From the NCBI GenBank assembly GCA_003224085.1, contig QHYK01000056.1, positions 1 through 64,000 of the forward strand: a stretch of 64,000 nt of DNA. Direction: 5' to 3'. This stretch comes from Acidobacteriota bacterium (GTDB taxonomy: Bacteria; Acidobacteriota; Terriglobia; Acidiferrales; UBA7541). The stretch's first letter is position 1; the number at the start of each line of letters is the position of its first letter. Shown here in pieces: positions 1 to 9,070 of the stretch. A program made the translations under genes and the position numbers. The notes under the pieces were generated by a model. It was not told the origin of the DNA. It saw only the letters and a program-made list of their open reading frames with translations, and made no database searches.

Positions 1-705
1 GCGTTCGAGCATCGCCTTGCGTTGTGCCTCGATAGGAATGTCCACGTATTGCGCGTGGCAGCCGGTTTGTTTGGTAATTTTCTCGGCGAGTTCCGGATAG
101 CTCAGCGCCTCCGGGCCATTCAGCTCATAGGTTTTGCCAGAGTGCTCGCCGCCGGCCAGGGATTTGGCCGCGACGGCCGCAATGTCGCGCGCATCGAGAA
201 AGCTGACGCGGGCTTTGCCCATGGAGGCGTGAAACACTCCTTGCGAGCGAACGGAGGGCGCGTAGTAGGTCAGCACGTTTTGATGGAAGCTGTTGGGGCG
301 GAGAATGGTAAAGGAAATTTTGGTGGACTTGAGCTTGTCTTCCACGGTGCGGTGCCAGCTGGGAAAAGATTTGCGGTAATCGCGGGCACCCAGGGCGGAA
401 AGCATGACGATATGCTTCACTCCGGCGGCAGTGCAGGCGTCAATCATGTTCCATTCCATTTCGATAAGCTGCGGAATCGGCGAACAGACCAGGAAAACGC
501 TGGTAACGCCCTTGAGCACGGGGGGCAGCGTCAGTTTCTTGGAGAAATCGGCGACGACGGCCGGGGTTCCAGCGGGAGCTTTGGCGGCTGCGGTGGGGGA
601 GCGATATAGGGCGCGGTATTTTTCGCCGGTCTTTGCTGATTGCTGGGCGACTTCGCCAACGACGGCCTTGCCAACCGTGCCGCTGGCACCGGTAACCAGA
701 ATCAT
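1..705 (-). CDS. NmrA-like NAD(P)-binding reductase, 3' end outside the window
   Basis: Atypical short-chain dehydrogenase of the NmrA/quinone-oxidoreductase-2 type, expected to bind NAD(P)H in the cytoplasm. The reading frame starts MILVTGASGTVGKAV, a classic TGxxGxxG dinucleotide loop at residues 5-12, and continues with the family-typical phrases VKHIVMLSALGA and FTILRPNSFHQNVL. No YxxxK pair is evident, as in regulatory or quinone-reducing members. The ATG at 705 follows a GGGAGG site at good spacing. 235 codons are visible and the frame is open at base 1, so the C-terminus is missing; complete members are about 280-300 residues. The family call is solid, the substrate unknown. Confidence 0.85.
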   Translation of the reverse strand, partial: MILVTGASGTVGKAVVGEVAQQSAKTGEKYRALYRSPTAAAKAPAGTPAVVADFSKKLTLPPVLKGVTSVFLVCSPIPQLIEMEWNMIDACTAAGVKHIVMLSALGARDYRKSFPSWHRTVEDKLKSTKISFTILRPNSFHQNVLTYYAPSVRSQGVFHASMGKARVSFLDARDIAAVAAKSLAGGEHSGKTYELNGPEALSYPELAEKITKQTGCHAQYVDIPIEAQRKAMLER

Positions 706-935
706 AGGTCCCTCCCTCGGTCGCACGCCGCGTGCATGCAGGCTGGTATTGAGGAGGCTGGCGTGGCTAGTCTCATAATCATATAGGGAGGCGCAACTCC
801 TGTACAGGAATATAGATGCCGATGAGGATAACCAGGACGCTATATAAGTCTGCATCCCCAGGTGCCCAAGAAGGTGGATTGTATGAGTCTGTGTGAAAAC
901 CGGTGTATTCGTCCAGGCACGGCTTTAGCTATGGC

Positions 936-961
936 GAGGCCCGCCTCAGAAGGCGGCCCCT
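936..961 (+). repeat. 26-base GC-rich repeat, copy 1
   Basis: Begins GAGGCCCGCCTCAG and ends GGCGGCCCCT. An identical 26-base copy lies at 1654-1679 in the same orientation. Internal GCCGCC-type and GGCGGC-type stretches can pair, so it may form a small hairpin. Both copies are followed by a GCGAGC motif and then a second partly palindromic segment, suggesting one longer, diverging element. Confidence 0.8.
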
Positions 962-975
962 GCGAGCAAGCGTAA

Positions 976-995
976 GGGCACGACGTGTCGTGCCC
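976..995. repeat. 20-base perfect palindrome
   Basis: GGGCACGAC-GT-GTCGTGCCC, nine-base arms around a two-base centre. It belongs to the element starting at 936. Palindromes of this composition are common as dispersed REP-like sequences; no T-run follows on either strand, so I do not call it a terminator. Confidence 0.7.
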
Positions 996-1386
996 CCAAT
1001 GAGGTATTCGAGGGTAAAGATGCACACAGAAGCACGGCTCTGGAAGACCCGCCACTACAGTTGCGAGGCTGCCTCAGGTTAGGCGTTCGGATTAGCCTGC
1101 GAAGGGAGGAAAGATTTCATTGCGCACAGAACGCAATCGCGAATGCTCGCCCGGGTGGAATGCAGTGTCGCCATAAGGCCGCAGCATTCCAAAATGCCGG
1201 CAACAACTGGCGGCGCTATGACCTTGAGAAAGCTGTTTCGTCTTGGTTGCGCTTCAAGAAGCCAATGTGCTTTACAGAAAACTTACAAGATGCTTGCGCT
1301 GCCTCATCGAAATTGATGGGGATTGCTTGCAACCTAGGGAAAAGGCCGTAAGGCCGGACTTGCAGCGAGCTACATGAGGAGCAGGT

Positions 1387-1527
1387 ATGAATACTCTCTT
1401 TCAGGCAGAAGAATCTTCCCTCAGTACAGGCAAGAAAGTCGTCATTGCGATTGTCGCTTTGGCGCTCTTAGGCCTCGGCGCGTGGGGAGCCGTTGAGATC
1501 GCCTGGCGTCTCCTCTCTGGCCGTTAG
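1387..1527 (+). CDS. Small single-span membrane protein (46 aa)
   Basis: Small reading frame with a good GAGGAG site six bases before the ATG. The protein starts MNTLFQAEESSLSTGKK and continues with one hydrophobic helix (about residues 18-38) followed by a short basic tail, WRLLSGR. The topology would place the acidic N-terminus on one side and a short tail on the other. No family is recognised. It stands alone between the two copies of the 26-base repeat. Support comes from the ribosome site and clean membrane-helix pattern; similarity is unknown. A comparable 37-residue frame lies at 31681-31794. Confidence 0.55.
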   Translation: MNTLFQAEESSLSTGKKVVIAIVALALLGLGAWGAVEIAWRLLSGR

Positions 1528-1653
1528 GGCGTGGAGTCATCGAGCGTAGCGGGGTTGAAATCAAGCCGCGATTTCCTCGGTCCGCTCGGAATGACAGGTT
1601 GGGAGCGAAGGCCAAGGAGCGGCGGGATGTCGGCGGAATATGAGAGGCAAGAA

Positions 1654-1679
1654 GAGGCCCGCCTCAGAAGGCGGCCCCT
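1654..1679 (+). repeat. 26-base GC-rich repeat, copy 2
   Basis: Identical to 936-961 over 26 bases, same orientation. The downstream half has diverged: where copy 1 has a perfect palindrome, this copy has GGGCGGGACATTCCC-like sequence. The two copies bracket the small membrane gene at 1387-1527. Confidence 0.8.
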
Positions 1680-1760
1680 ACAGCGAGCGGAAGGGCGGGA
1701 CATTCCCTCCGCTGCCCGGGATCTGCGATGTCGTGCTTTTGTGAATGAGACTTTTTGAGT

Positions 1761-2093
1761 TTACCTTGCGATTGGTGGCACTAGAGTGTTTTCACGGTCG
1801 TAGGGATTTTGGCGCGAGCGGGCGTAGCGGGTAATGGCGATGCAGGCGTACCAAAACAAAATGTAAACCAGCAAATTGCAGGTGAAGGCAAGCGCGGCGA
1901 GGAATCTTGGCCAACCGGCGATGAGGGAGCCCGGCGTGTTAACCGCGGAGACGAAGTGCGTCCCGGGTGCGGTGAGTACATCGAGAATTCTGGTCAAGGC
2001 GACACTGTAGGCGAGATTAATTCTCGCCTGGGCGAAGAGAACAGCGGTAATAACGCCCAAAACGAAGGCCCAAAGAAGCTTTGATCTGAACAT
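1761..2093 (-). CDS. Small membrane protein of unknown function (110 aa)
   Basis: The frame encodes two or three hydrophobic segments: residues about 5-25 (LLWAFVLGVITAVLFAQ), a weaker stretch near 55-72, and about 70-88 (LLVYILFWYACIAI), ending in a basic, Tyr/Arg-rich cytoplasmic-like tail. No known family is recognised. The ribosome site before the ATG at 2093 is weak. It is kept as a gene because the membrane pattern is coherent and no competing frame makes sense; function unassigned. Confidence 0.55.
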   Translation of the reverse strand: MFRSKLLWAFVLGVITAVLFAQARINLAYSVALTRILDVLTAPGTHFVSAVNTPGSLIAGWPRFLAALAFTCNLLVYILFWYACIAITRYARSRQNPYDRENTLVPPIAR

Positions 2094-2380
2094 GTAGACA
2101 CCCAGAAATAGAAGTTAAGGGCGGGCTGGGCTGCCGAATTGCTATGAACCCCTGCGCATGAAAAACTCTCGGGCGCAACCTCTAACAGCTTGCTGAAGAA
2201 TACCCGGTTGTCACGCTGGGGACAAGCAGATTCCTCGCCCCTCCGCTCCTAGCGCTAGCAATGAGAGGTTTTTTATTTTTTAACAAACGCTCAAATCATG
2301 GCTGAGAGTTGGGACCGCGCTTGAAGAATGGGGACTCGCTAAAGCGCGCCCCTCCACCTCATCAGCAAGCGGCGCAAAGG

Positions 2381-3502
2381 CTACGGCTGGGAGTCGGGCC
2401 GACGCTTGAGCGTGGGCCGGTCGTCATCGCTGGTGGAGCTGGGATCGGTGCTAGTCGGCTGCTTCTTAGACTGCTCGGTCTTGGTGCGCAGCGTCGGCTT
2501 GTCCTTAGCATCGGTGACCTTGCGCGAGAACATGAGGTTGCGGAGGCGGGCTTTTACGGTATCAAATTCCGAAGTCGTTACGATGTATTCCTGGCGCGCG
2601 GGAAGAATTCGCGCAATTTCTTTTTGCGTGTTCTCGATGCGCTCCGGCGTGGGCGGGTGCGTGGAGAAAACCTTCGGGATCGTGCCCGGACGGCGCTTCT
2701 CATCGGCCTGGATGCGCTCGAAGAAGGTCACATAAGAGTTGGGATCGTAGCCTGCCTTGTACATGTACTGAATGCCGAGAAAGTCGGCTTCGCGCTCGTT
2801 GTCGCGCGAAAACTTGAGGAACGTCAGCGGAATCGCTAAATTCAAACCTTGATACATGGCGTATCCCGCCCAAGTATAGGGAATGAAAATCATTGCGGGA
2901 ATCGAAGCGAGCTGCGTCAATTCGCCTTTGGTAGCCTGGCAAGTGCCGTGGCGTGCGGTGACGTGCGAAATCTCGTGGGCCATCACGCCGGCGAGTTCCG
3001 ATTCTTCTTGCGCGCGGAGAATCAAGCCGCTGTTCACGAAGAAGAAGCCGCCGGGAAGGGCGAAGGCGTTGACTTCGTCGGAGTCGATCACCTTAATGGT
3101 GAAGGGAACCTTGGCGTCGGAATTCCGCACCAGGTTCTGGCCGACGCGGTTGACGTACTCGGTGACCACGGGGTCGTCAATCAGCTTGGAGGAGCGCTCG
3201 ACTTCCTGGGCCAGGCTCTTGCCGATGCCGATTTCCTTCTCAAACGAAAACCAGTTCATATGACAACTGACTTTGCGGTTGCCGATGGCCTCGACGTCTT
3301 CTTTAGAGTTTCTTGGATTTACGGTGTCCTTCTGCGGCACGGGCTGTTCCGAGCCAGGCTGCTGAGCCTGTTGCTGCGCAGGCTGCGCCTTAGTGGAGTC
3401 TTGCTGTGGGGGGGCTTGGCTCTGGGGAATTGCGAAGGCTGGGATTGCCAGAAGGGCGCTGCCAAGTGCCAAGTTCAGGGATTGCCGCAGGATGGCGTTC
3501 AT
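2381..3502 (-). CDS. M48-family zinc metalloprotease, exported
   Basis: Peptidase family M48 (Ste24/BepA-like), probably acting on envelope proteins in the periplasm. The N-terminus has a signal peptide (LNLALGSALLAIPAFA), then a Gln/Pro-rich linker to about residue 60. The zinc site HEISH lies near residue 176 within VMAHEISHVTARHG, and the third ligand is in NEREADFLG about 60-65 residues later. A charged, disordered tail (about residues 320-373) closes the protein. ATG at 3502 is preferred over the in-frame GTG at 3508 because GGAGG at 3508-3512 sits five bases before it. No TPR domain as in BepA, so it is closer to LoiP-like members. Confidence 0.9.
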   Translation of the reverse strand: MNAILRQSLNLALGSALLAIPAFAIPQSQAPPQQDSTKAQPAQQQAQQPGSEQPVPQKDTVNPRNSKEDVEAIGNRKVSCHMNWFSFEKEIGIGKSLAQEVERSSKLIDDPVVTEYVNRVGQNLVRNSDAKVPFTIKVIDSDEVNAFALPGGFFFVNSGLILRAQEESELAGVMAHEISHVTARHGTCQATKGELTQLASIPAMIFIPYTWAGYAMYQGLNLAIPLTFLKFSRDNEREADFLGIQYMYKAGYDPNSYVTFFERIQADEKRRPGTIPKVFSTHPPTPERIENTQKEIARILPARQEYIVTTSEFDTVKARLRNLMFSRKVTDAKDKPTLRTKTEQSKKQPTSTDPSSTSDDDRPTLKRRPDSQP

Positions 3503-3795
3503 AAGCACCTCCGCCTACCCATTAGTATACACCCCAAAAACGATGGGCGGGCGTCATAATCCTCGTGCACTATGATGTGGTTTTGGGAAGGAAGGTTATC
3601 CCGGCCGGCATTTCTTTAGCAGGCCGCATTTTGCGGACAATCAGGAGCATTTGCCTGCTCGGGAGGTATCCGGCAAGGGAGCTTCAGGAAAGGAAAGGTG
3701 CTGTTTGGGAACGGGTTCGGGGCAGTGCGGTTGACACACTTTGGGCTGCCCTCTACATTCAGAGAAAGAGATGGAGACATTTCTAATTTGAGTCT

Positions 3796-4017
3796 ATGAG
3801 CGTTCGGAAAATTCAGGTTGGCCAGCTCTGGAAGCGAGACGAAACGGGTGACATTTACCTGGTAACCCGCTTGTATTCAGAGGCTTTGAGTACCATGGCC
3901 GTGCTGCGCAAGTCGGGCGCAGAGGGTGAAGCACAGATTCGAGTGCGCGTGGAACGAGGGGGCGCGGGGCAGGCCATTCCTGGGTTTTCGCCAGCACAGG
4001 AAGAAGAGTCCTACTAG
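3796..4017 (+). CDS. Small conserved-looking protein (73 aa)
   Basis: Encodes MSVRKIQVGQLWKRDETG followed by alternating beta-type segments (IYLVTRLYSE, TMAVLRK) and a charged, Gly-rich tail. The pattern VGQLWKR...YLVTRLY looks like a compact beta barrel or SH3-like fold, but I do not recognise a named family. Upstream only a weak GAG site is present. It is convergent with bshB1. Function not assigned. Confidence 0.5.
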   Translation: MSVRKIQVGQLWKRDETGDIYLVTRLYSEALSTMAVLRKSGAEGEAQIRVRVERGGAGQAIPGFSPAQEEESY

Positions 4018-4051
4018 CTTTTGTGCCTTCAACTGGGGGGGCGCCAAGGCA

Positions 4052-4768
4052 CTAAATCGAGCGAACCTCCATCTTTACAACATCTTCCACCTTCATCAGC
4101 TCCTTTTGTAGAAAAGGCTCGCCGTACGGCACCCCAATCAACCGACCGTAGTGCCGCGCGAGTTCGTTCATTTCCTCTTCGAGCCGGTCGATGGCCAAGT
4201 GAACTTTGCTGGCTCGCTCGCTTTTCTTCGGGCGGAACTGGGAGGCGAAGGCAAGGATGGCTTTGCGGCGCTGTGCGTACTGCGCGGAGATGTCCACAAC
4301 GAAGGTGGGGCGAACGTCGGCGTAGGAAACGGAATAAAGAATTTTGAAGGGGCGGTAGGTTTCTCCGGCGATGGGCAGTTGTTTCAAACCGGCGAGGAAA
4401 CAGCCCTCGTAGCCAAGCTGGGAGGCGTGGTAGTGGTCAGGGTGGCGAGCTTCCCAGTAGGGAAGGATGACGGTTTTGGGGCGAAGCTGTCGAATGATGG
4501 CGGCGAGGCGTAATTTGTGTCGTCGTGAGGCGTGAACGTCCGAGTCGCGCGCGCCGAGGACATCGCGCCAGCTTATGCGGAGAAGCTTCGCGGCTTTGGC
4601 TGCTTCTTTGGCGCGAATCTGCGGCGTGCCCCGCGTACCCATCTCGCCTGCCGTCAGGTCGAGAATGCCGGTTTTGTAGCCGAGCTGAGCCATCTTCAGA
4701 AGGGTACCGCCGCAGGTGAGTTCAACATCGTCCGGATGGGCCGCGATGGCAAGGAGATCGAGGTTCAA
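4052..4768 (-). CDS. bshB1: Bacillithiol biosynthesis deacetylase BshB1 (PIG-L family)
   Basis: Zinc-dependent N-acetylglucosaminyl-malate deacetylase, second step of bacillithiol synthesis in the cytoplasm. The LmbE/PIG-L zinc motif AHPDD is at the N-terminus (LLAIAAHPDDVELTCGGTL), the second metal ligand is in the HPDHYHAS segment, and the C-terminal GVPYGEPF phrase is typical of the BshB1 subgroup rather than mycothiol or LPS deacetylases. A TTG start at 4768 is chosen because GGAGG stands seven bases upstream and the family begins just before this point; the frame is open further up to 4852 but that part has no similarity. 238 residues, normal length. bshA and bshC are not in the window. 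Confidence 0.87.
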   Translation of the reverse strand: MNLDLLAIAAHPDDVELTCGGTLLKMAQLGYKTGILDLTAGEMGTRGTPQIRAKEAAKAAKLLRISWRDVLGARDSDVHASRRHKLRLAAIIRQLRPKTVILPYWEARHPDHYHASQLGYEGCFLAGLKQLPIAGETYRPFKILYSVSYADVRPTFVVDISAQYAQRRKAILAFASQFRPKKSERASKVHLAIDRLEEEMNELARHYGRLIGVPYGEPFLQKELMKVEDVVKMEVRSI

Positions 4769-4879
4769 GGGGTGGCCTCCGTGTCGAGAAAAGGGGGATT
4801 CTACACCCGGTACACGGAGGCCCAAAGTCTCGGTGCAATTCGCGGCGGGCACGGCGATCTCGTGGTAATTTCTTTGCCC

Positions 4880-5632
4880 GTGAGTCTTCCACTACAAGGT
4901 CGCGTGGCGCTGGTTACCGGGGCGGCCAAACGGCTGGGCCGCGCCGTAGCGTTGCGCCTGGCGGAGGAAGGCGCAGACCTGGTTGTTCACTACCGTAGCT
5001 CGCAGGGCGAGGCCCAAGATGTCGTCAAAAAGATTGAAAAACTCGGGCGTCGAGCCTCTGCCATCGCGGCAGATCTTTCCAGCGTTGCAGAAATCAAGCG
5101 CCTGTTTGATGAAGCTGGGAAGCGGTTCGGCCGGCTCGACATTCTGGTGAATAGCGCAGCGAATTTTCTCCCGGCGAACATGGTTTCTACCACCGAGGAA
5201 ATCTGGGACTCGGCGCTCGACACGAATTTGCGCGCGCCCTTCTTTTGCGCTCAAGCGGCGGCCCCTTGGCTCAGACGAACACAAGGAGTGATCATCAATT
5301 TCGCGGACTCTAGTGGGCTGCTTGGGTGGCCGGGCTACATCCCTCATTCGGTTTCCAAAGCCGGTGTCATCATGCTGACAAAAGTGCTGGCGAAGGCACT
5401 GGCGCCGGAGGTGCGCGTGAACGCCATCGTTCCGGGCACGATCACAATGGAAGGCGACCCGCAGGAGTGGGAAGCCGACTTCGTCAAACTGGCGCCGCTG
5501 CGCCGAACGGGCAAGCCGAACGACATTGCTGACGCCGTCTCCTATCTTATCCGCGCTGAGTTCATGACCGGTCACGTCCTTGTGCTGGATGGTGGCCGAA
5601 GCTTGGGTCCAACGGCCGTCGAATTTCGTTGA
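4880..5632 (+). CDS. Short-chain dehydrogenase/reductase with His replacing the catalytic Tyr
   Basis: Classical SDR fold related to FabG and pteridine reductases. Visible are the cofactor loop TGAAKRLG (residues about 14-21), the NSAA variant of NNAG, and the C-terminal GHVLVLDGGRSL. The active-site segment reads GYIPHSVSKAG: the codon where Tyr of YxxxK belongs (5345-5347) is CAT, so the motif is HxxxK (His156, Lys160 from the chosen start). All other landmarks are intact over about 250 residues. The start is uncertain: GTG 4880 gives the usual SDR N-terminus; GTG 4862 and TTG 4874 are alternatives, none with a good ribosome site. It is divergent from bshB1 with only about 110 bases between. 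Confidence 0.85.
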   Translation: MSLPLQGRVALVTGAAKRLGRAVALRLAEEGADLVVHYRSSQGEAQDVVKKIEKLGRRASAIAADLSSVAEIKRLFDEAGKRFGRLDILVNSAANFLPANMVSTTEEIWDSALDTNLRAPFFCAQAAAPWLRRTQGVIINFADSSGLLGWPGYIPHSVSKAGVIMLTKVLAKALAPEVRVNAIVPGTITMEGDPQEWEADFVKLAPLRRTGKPNDIADAVSYLIRAEFMTGHVLVLDGGRSLGPTAVEFR

Positions 5633-5840
5633 AAGGACTTTTGTGGACCGCATCGCTCCCACGCAAGACCCTGCACCTCACGCCCGGATTGTGATGCTAG
5701 GCTAGACCTGGCCGAAGAGGGATTTGAAGGACGGACTTCCGCTCGCAATAGGAAATCGGGGTTCAAAAGCGCCGTGCAGAGAAACGCACCGCGGTGTATT
5801 CTAATAGGCTGACGATATTGCGAAATTGCGGGAGAAGAGT

Positions 5841-8564
5841 GTGGCATCTACGCAACCACGATTCGAAGGAACAAATTCGGAGATGACGAGCGAGACGGCC
5901 GTACGGCCGCAGCATACCATTGAGGACGTAGAGATTCAGGAGTGGCTGGAATCGCTGGATTCCGTGCTCGAAACCAGCGGTCCGGAAGTGGCCGCGGAAA
6001 TCCTCGAACGGCTTCGCGCGCACGCGACCGTCAACGGCATCGATCTGCCTTTCAGCGCAAATACGCCTTATGCAAACACGATTCCTGTGCGCTTAGAGCC
6101 GCTCTTTCCCGGCGATCAGGAGCTGGAGCGCCGGATCAAGAGCCTGATTCGATGGAACGCCTTGGCAATGGTGGTGCGCGCGAATCGCGTCGAGCACAAC
6201 ATCGGCGGCCACATTTCCACTTATGCTTCAGCAGCGACGCTCTACGAAGTGGGCTTCAATCACTTCTTCCGCGGGCGCACGGAAGAATTTGAAGGTGACA
6301 CGGTCTACTTCCAGGGCCACGCGGCGCCGGGGATTTACGCGCGCGCGTTTATCGAAGGGCGTATCAGCGCGCATCAAGTCGAGAACTTCCGCCGGGAGCT
6401 GAAACCGGGCGGCGGGCTTTCCTCTTATCCGCATCCATGGTTGATGCCCGATTTTTGGGAATTCCCTACGGTTTCTATGGGCCTCAGCCCGTTGATGGCC
6501 ATTTATCAGGCGCGTTTCAACCGTTATCTCGAAGATCGCGGCTTGAAGCCACGCACGGATGCGAAAGTCTGGGCCTTCCTTGGCGATGGAGAAACCGACG
6601 AGCCGGAATCGCTCGGCGCCATTACGCTGGCATCGCGCGAGAAGCTCGACAATTTAATCTTTGTCGTCAACTGCAACTTGCAGCGCCTTGATGGTCCGGT
6701 GCGCGGCAACGGCCAGATCATCCAGGAACTGGAATCCGCGTTTCGAGGCGCCGGCTGGAACGTGATCAAGGTGCTTTGGGGCAGCGAGTGGGATCCCATT
6801 CTAGAGCGCGATACCGAAGGCTTGCTCGTCAAGCGCATGGGCGAAATGGTGGACGGCGAATACCAAAAGCTTGTCGTTTCCTCGGGCGCATACGTGCGCG
6901 AGCACTTCTTTGGGAGCGACCCGCGCTTGCTGCAGTTGGTCGAGCCGCTTCCCGACGAGGCGCTGCGGCGTTTGCGCCTGGGCGGGCATGACCCGCGCAA
7001 AATCTATGCCGCTTACAAGGCAGCGGTAGATCACCAGGGTTCGCCGACCGTCATTTTGGCGCGGACCATCAAGGGCTATGGCCTGGGCGAAGCGGGCGAA
7101 GGCAAGAACGTCACGCACCAGCAGAAAAAACTCAACGAAGAGGAGCTGCGCGAGTTTCGCTCGCGCTTTGGCATTCCTCTTAGCGACGAAGATTGCATCG
7201 AGCTGCCGTTTTATCGCCCGCCCGAAGACAGCGCCGAGATTCAGTATCTGCGCGCGCGGCGCGAAGCGCTGGGGGGCTACGTCCCGCAACGCAAAGTGCG
7301 TTCGAAGCCGCTGGTTGCCGATCACAACGAACTGTTCAAGGAATTTTTCGAGGGCAGCGAGGGCAGGGAAGTTTCCACAACCATGGCTTTCGTGGGCATG
7401 CTCCGCAAAATGCTGAAAGACCCGGAGATTGGCAAGCTCATCGTGCCCATCGTTCCCGATGAAGCGCGCACGTTCGGTATGGAATCGCTATTCCGCACCG
7501 TGGGCATTTATTCCCGCGTGGGCCAGCGCTACGAGCCCGTGGATGTGAACACGCTGCTGTATTACAAGGAAGCGAAGGACGGACAGATTCTCGAAGAAGG
7601 CATCACCGAGGCAGGCTCGATGGCCTCGTTCATTGCTGCGGGTTCGGCCTACGCCACGCACGGGATCAACACGATTCCGTTCTTTATCTATTACTCGATG
7701 TTCGGCTTCCAGCGAATCGCGGACTTCATCTGGGCTGCGGCGGACCTGCGCACACGGGGGTTTCTGCTCGGCGGCACGGCAGGACGCACCACGCTTTCCG
7801 GCGAAGGCTTGCAGCACCAGGACGGCAACAGCCACGTTCTGGCGCTTCCCGTTCCCAACCTCAAGGCTTACGACCCCGCGTTTGCCTACGAAATTGCCGT
7901 CATCATTCAGGACGGCATTCGCCGCATGTACAGAGACGGCGAAAGCATTTTCTATTATTTGACGGTGATGAACGAACCGTACGCCATGCCGGCTATGCCG
8001 GGCGAGGTGAAGGACGGCATTCTTCGCGGGATGTACCGCTTCCGGAAGACGTCGAATGGCAAAGCCAAATTGCGCGCCCAGTTGTTCGGCAGCGGCGCCA
8101 TCTTGAACGAAGCACTGCGCGCCCAGGAGATTCTCGAAACCAAATATGGCGTGGCCGCGGACGTGTGGAGCGTCACCAGCTACAAGGAACTCTACAACGA
8201 CGGCACCGAGACGGAGCGTTGGAACCGCCTGCACCCCGGTGAAAAGCCACGCGTTCCGTATGTCACGCAATGCCTTGCGGATGCGCCGGGCGTTCTCGTT
8301 GCCGCTACCGATTATCTGAAGACGCTGCCCAATGTGGTCAGCAAGTGGATGCCGCGTCATCTGGCCGCTCTCGGAACAGACGGTTTCGGCCGCAGCGATG
8401 GCCGTGCGGCGTTGCGCGAATTCTTCGAGGTGGATTCGCGGTTCGTAACGCTGGCCACGCTGCATGAACTGTTCGTAGAGGGCAAGATCGAAAAGTCCGT
8501 TGTGGACAAGGCCATAAAAGAACTCGGCATCAACACTGAAAAACCAAATCCGGTCATCTCCTAG
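5841..8564 (+). CDS. aceE: Pyruvate dehydrogenase E1 component, homodimeric type
   Basis: Thiamine-diphosphate enzyme that decarboxylates pyruvate and acetylates the lipoyl group of E2, the entry step from glycolysis to acetyl-CoA. The ThDP motif GDGETDEPES...NCN occupies residues about 245-275; family-typical runs include GGHISTYASAATLYEVGFNHFF, DGPVRGNGQIIQELE and GTAGRTTLSGEGLQHQDG. About 907 residues, full length for AceE. GTG 5841 is chosen because a GGGAG site lies seven bases upstream; TTG 5826 and ATG 5883 are alternatives. No E2 or E3 gene follows, so the complex is encoded at several loci. Confidence 0.95.
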   Translation: MASTQPRFEGTNSEMTSETAVRPQHTIEDVEIQEWLESLDSVLETSGPEVAAEILERLRAHATVNGIDLPFSANTPYANTIPVRLEPLFPGDQELERRIKSLIRWNALAMVVRANRVEHNIGGHISTYASAATLYEVGFNHFFRGRTEEFEGDTVYFQGHAAPGIYARAFIEGRISAHQVENFRRELKPGGGLSSYPHPWLMPDFWEFPTVSMGLSPLMAIYQARFNRYLEDRGLKPRTDAKVWAFLGDGETDEPESLGAITLASREKLDNLIFVVNCNLQRLDGPVRGNGQIIQELESAFRGAGWNVIKVLWGSEWDPILERDTEGLLVKRMGEMVDGEYQKLVVSSGAYVREHFFGSDPRLLQLVEPLPDEALRRLRLGGHDPRKIYAAYKAAVDHQGSPTVILARTIKGYGLGEAGEGKNVTHQQKKLNEEELREFRSRFGIPLSDEDCIELPFYRPPEDSAEIQYLRARREALGGYVPQRKVRSKPLVADHNELFKEFFEGSEGREVSTTMAFVGMLRKMLKDPEIGKLIVPIVPDEARTFGMESLFRTVGIYSRVGQRYEPVDVNTLLYYKEAKDGQILEEGITEAGSMASFIAAGSAYATHGINTIPFFIYYSMFGFQRIADFIWAAADLRTRGFLLGGTAGRTTLSGEGLQHQDGNSHVLALPVPNLKAYDPAFAYEIAVIIQDGIRRMYRDGESIFYYLTVMNEPYAMPAMPGEVKDGILRGMYRFRKTSNGKAKLRAQLFGSGAILNEALRAQEILETKYGVAADVWSVTSYKELYNDGTETERWNRLHPGEKPRVPYVTQCLADAPGVLVAATDYLKTLPNVVSKWMPRHLAALGTDGFGRSDGRAALREFFEVDSRFVTLATLHELFVEGKIEKSVVDKAIKELGINTEKPNPVIS

Positions 8565-8647
8565 CCATGCATCAGCAATGGCAGCTGTAGGGGCGCGGCA
8601 TGTTGTGTCCTGGTCCTGCTTCGACTGTGAGTTGTGAGAGCCTTTGG

Positions 8648-9070
8648 CTAGCTCTCCTCTAAGATTTCCGCCGGCTTGATTTTCCCCGTGGCGAGATTTG
8701 CGACAAGCTGCGCATTGGCGGCAAGAAAATCGTAGTCACCAAGCTCCTTCGGCAAGACCCAGGCGAGTTTCTCGAAGGTGCGGGGGATCAGCTGATCTTC
8801 GGAAACCACCGCTGCGAAAAAGAGAATCTCCAGCTCTTCCGGCGTTTCTGCGTATTTATGTACGACGCGGCCGATGGGCACCCACTTCCGCAGCGAGACG
8901 CCCAGCTCCTCTTTCAGTTCTCGTGCAAGGGCGCGCTCGGGCGTTTCACCTGCTTCGACTTTGCCGCCGGGGAATTCCCACTTGAGCGGGGAACTGTCGT
9001 TTCGTCGGCGCTGGCCAATGAGCAGCCGACGGTCGCTGCGCACAATCACCGCCGCCACTACCGTTCTCAT
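8648..9070 (-). CDS. MutT-like Nudix hydrolase
   Basis: Nudix pyrophosphatase, probably acting on oxidised or free (d)NTPs. The Nudix box spans GGKVEAGETPERALAREL followed by KEELGV, fitting Gx5Ex7REUxEExGU with all catalytic Glu residues present. The protein starts MRTVVAAVIVRSDRRLLIGQRRR, close to MutT/NudG. Its ATG overlaps the stop of the upstream binding-protein-like gene by four bases (ATGA, 9067-9070), so the two are translated from one message. At 140 residues it is normal length. MutT versus CTP-type specificity cannot be decided from sequence. Confidence 0.88.
   Translation of the reverse strand: MRTVVAAVIVRSDRRLLIGQRRRNDSSPLKWEFPGGKVEAGETPERALARELKEELGVSLRKWVPIGRVVHKYAETPEELEILFFAAVVSEDQLIPRTFEKLAWVLPKELGDYDFLAANAQLVANLATGKIKPAEILEES

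Larger units (their letters stand above)
706..1386. other. Gene-free spacer with repeats
   Basis: No convincing gene in 680 bases: the open frames present have no ribosome site and no recognisable protein. The stretch contains the first copy of a 26-base repeat (936-961), followed 14 bases later by a 20-base perfect palindrome (976-995). It probably also holds the promoter of the leftward NmrA-like gene, which I could not pinpoint. Confidence 0.6.

Noticed and set aside
4532-4879. N-terminal extension of the SDR gene
   Set aside because: It overlaps bshB1 on the other strand and has no SDR similarity; the conserved fold starts after 4880.
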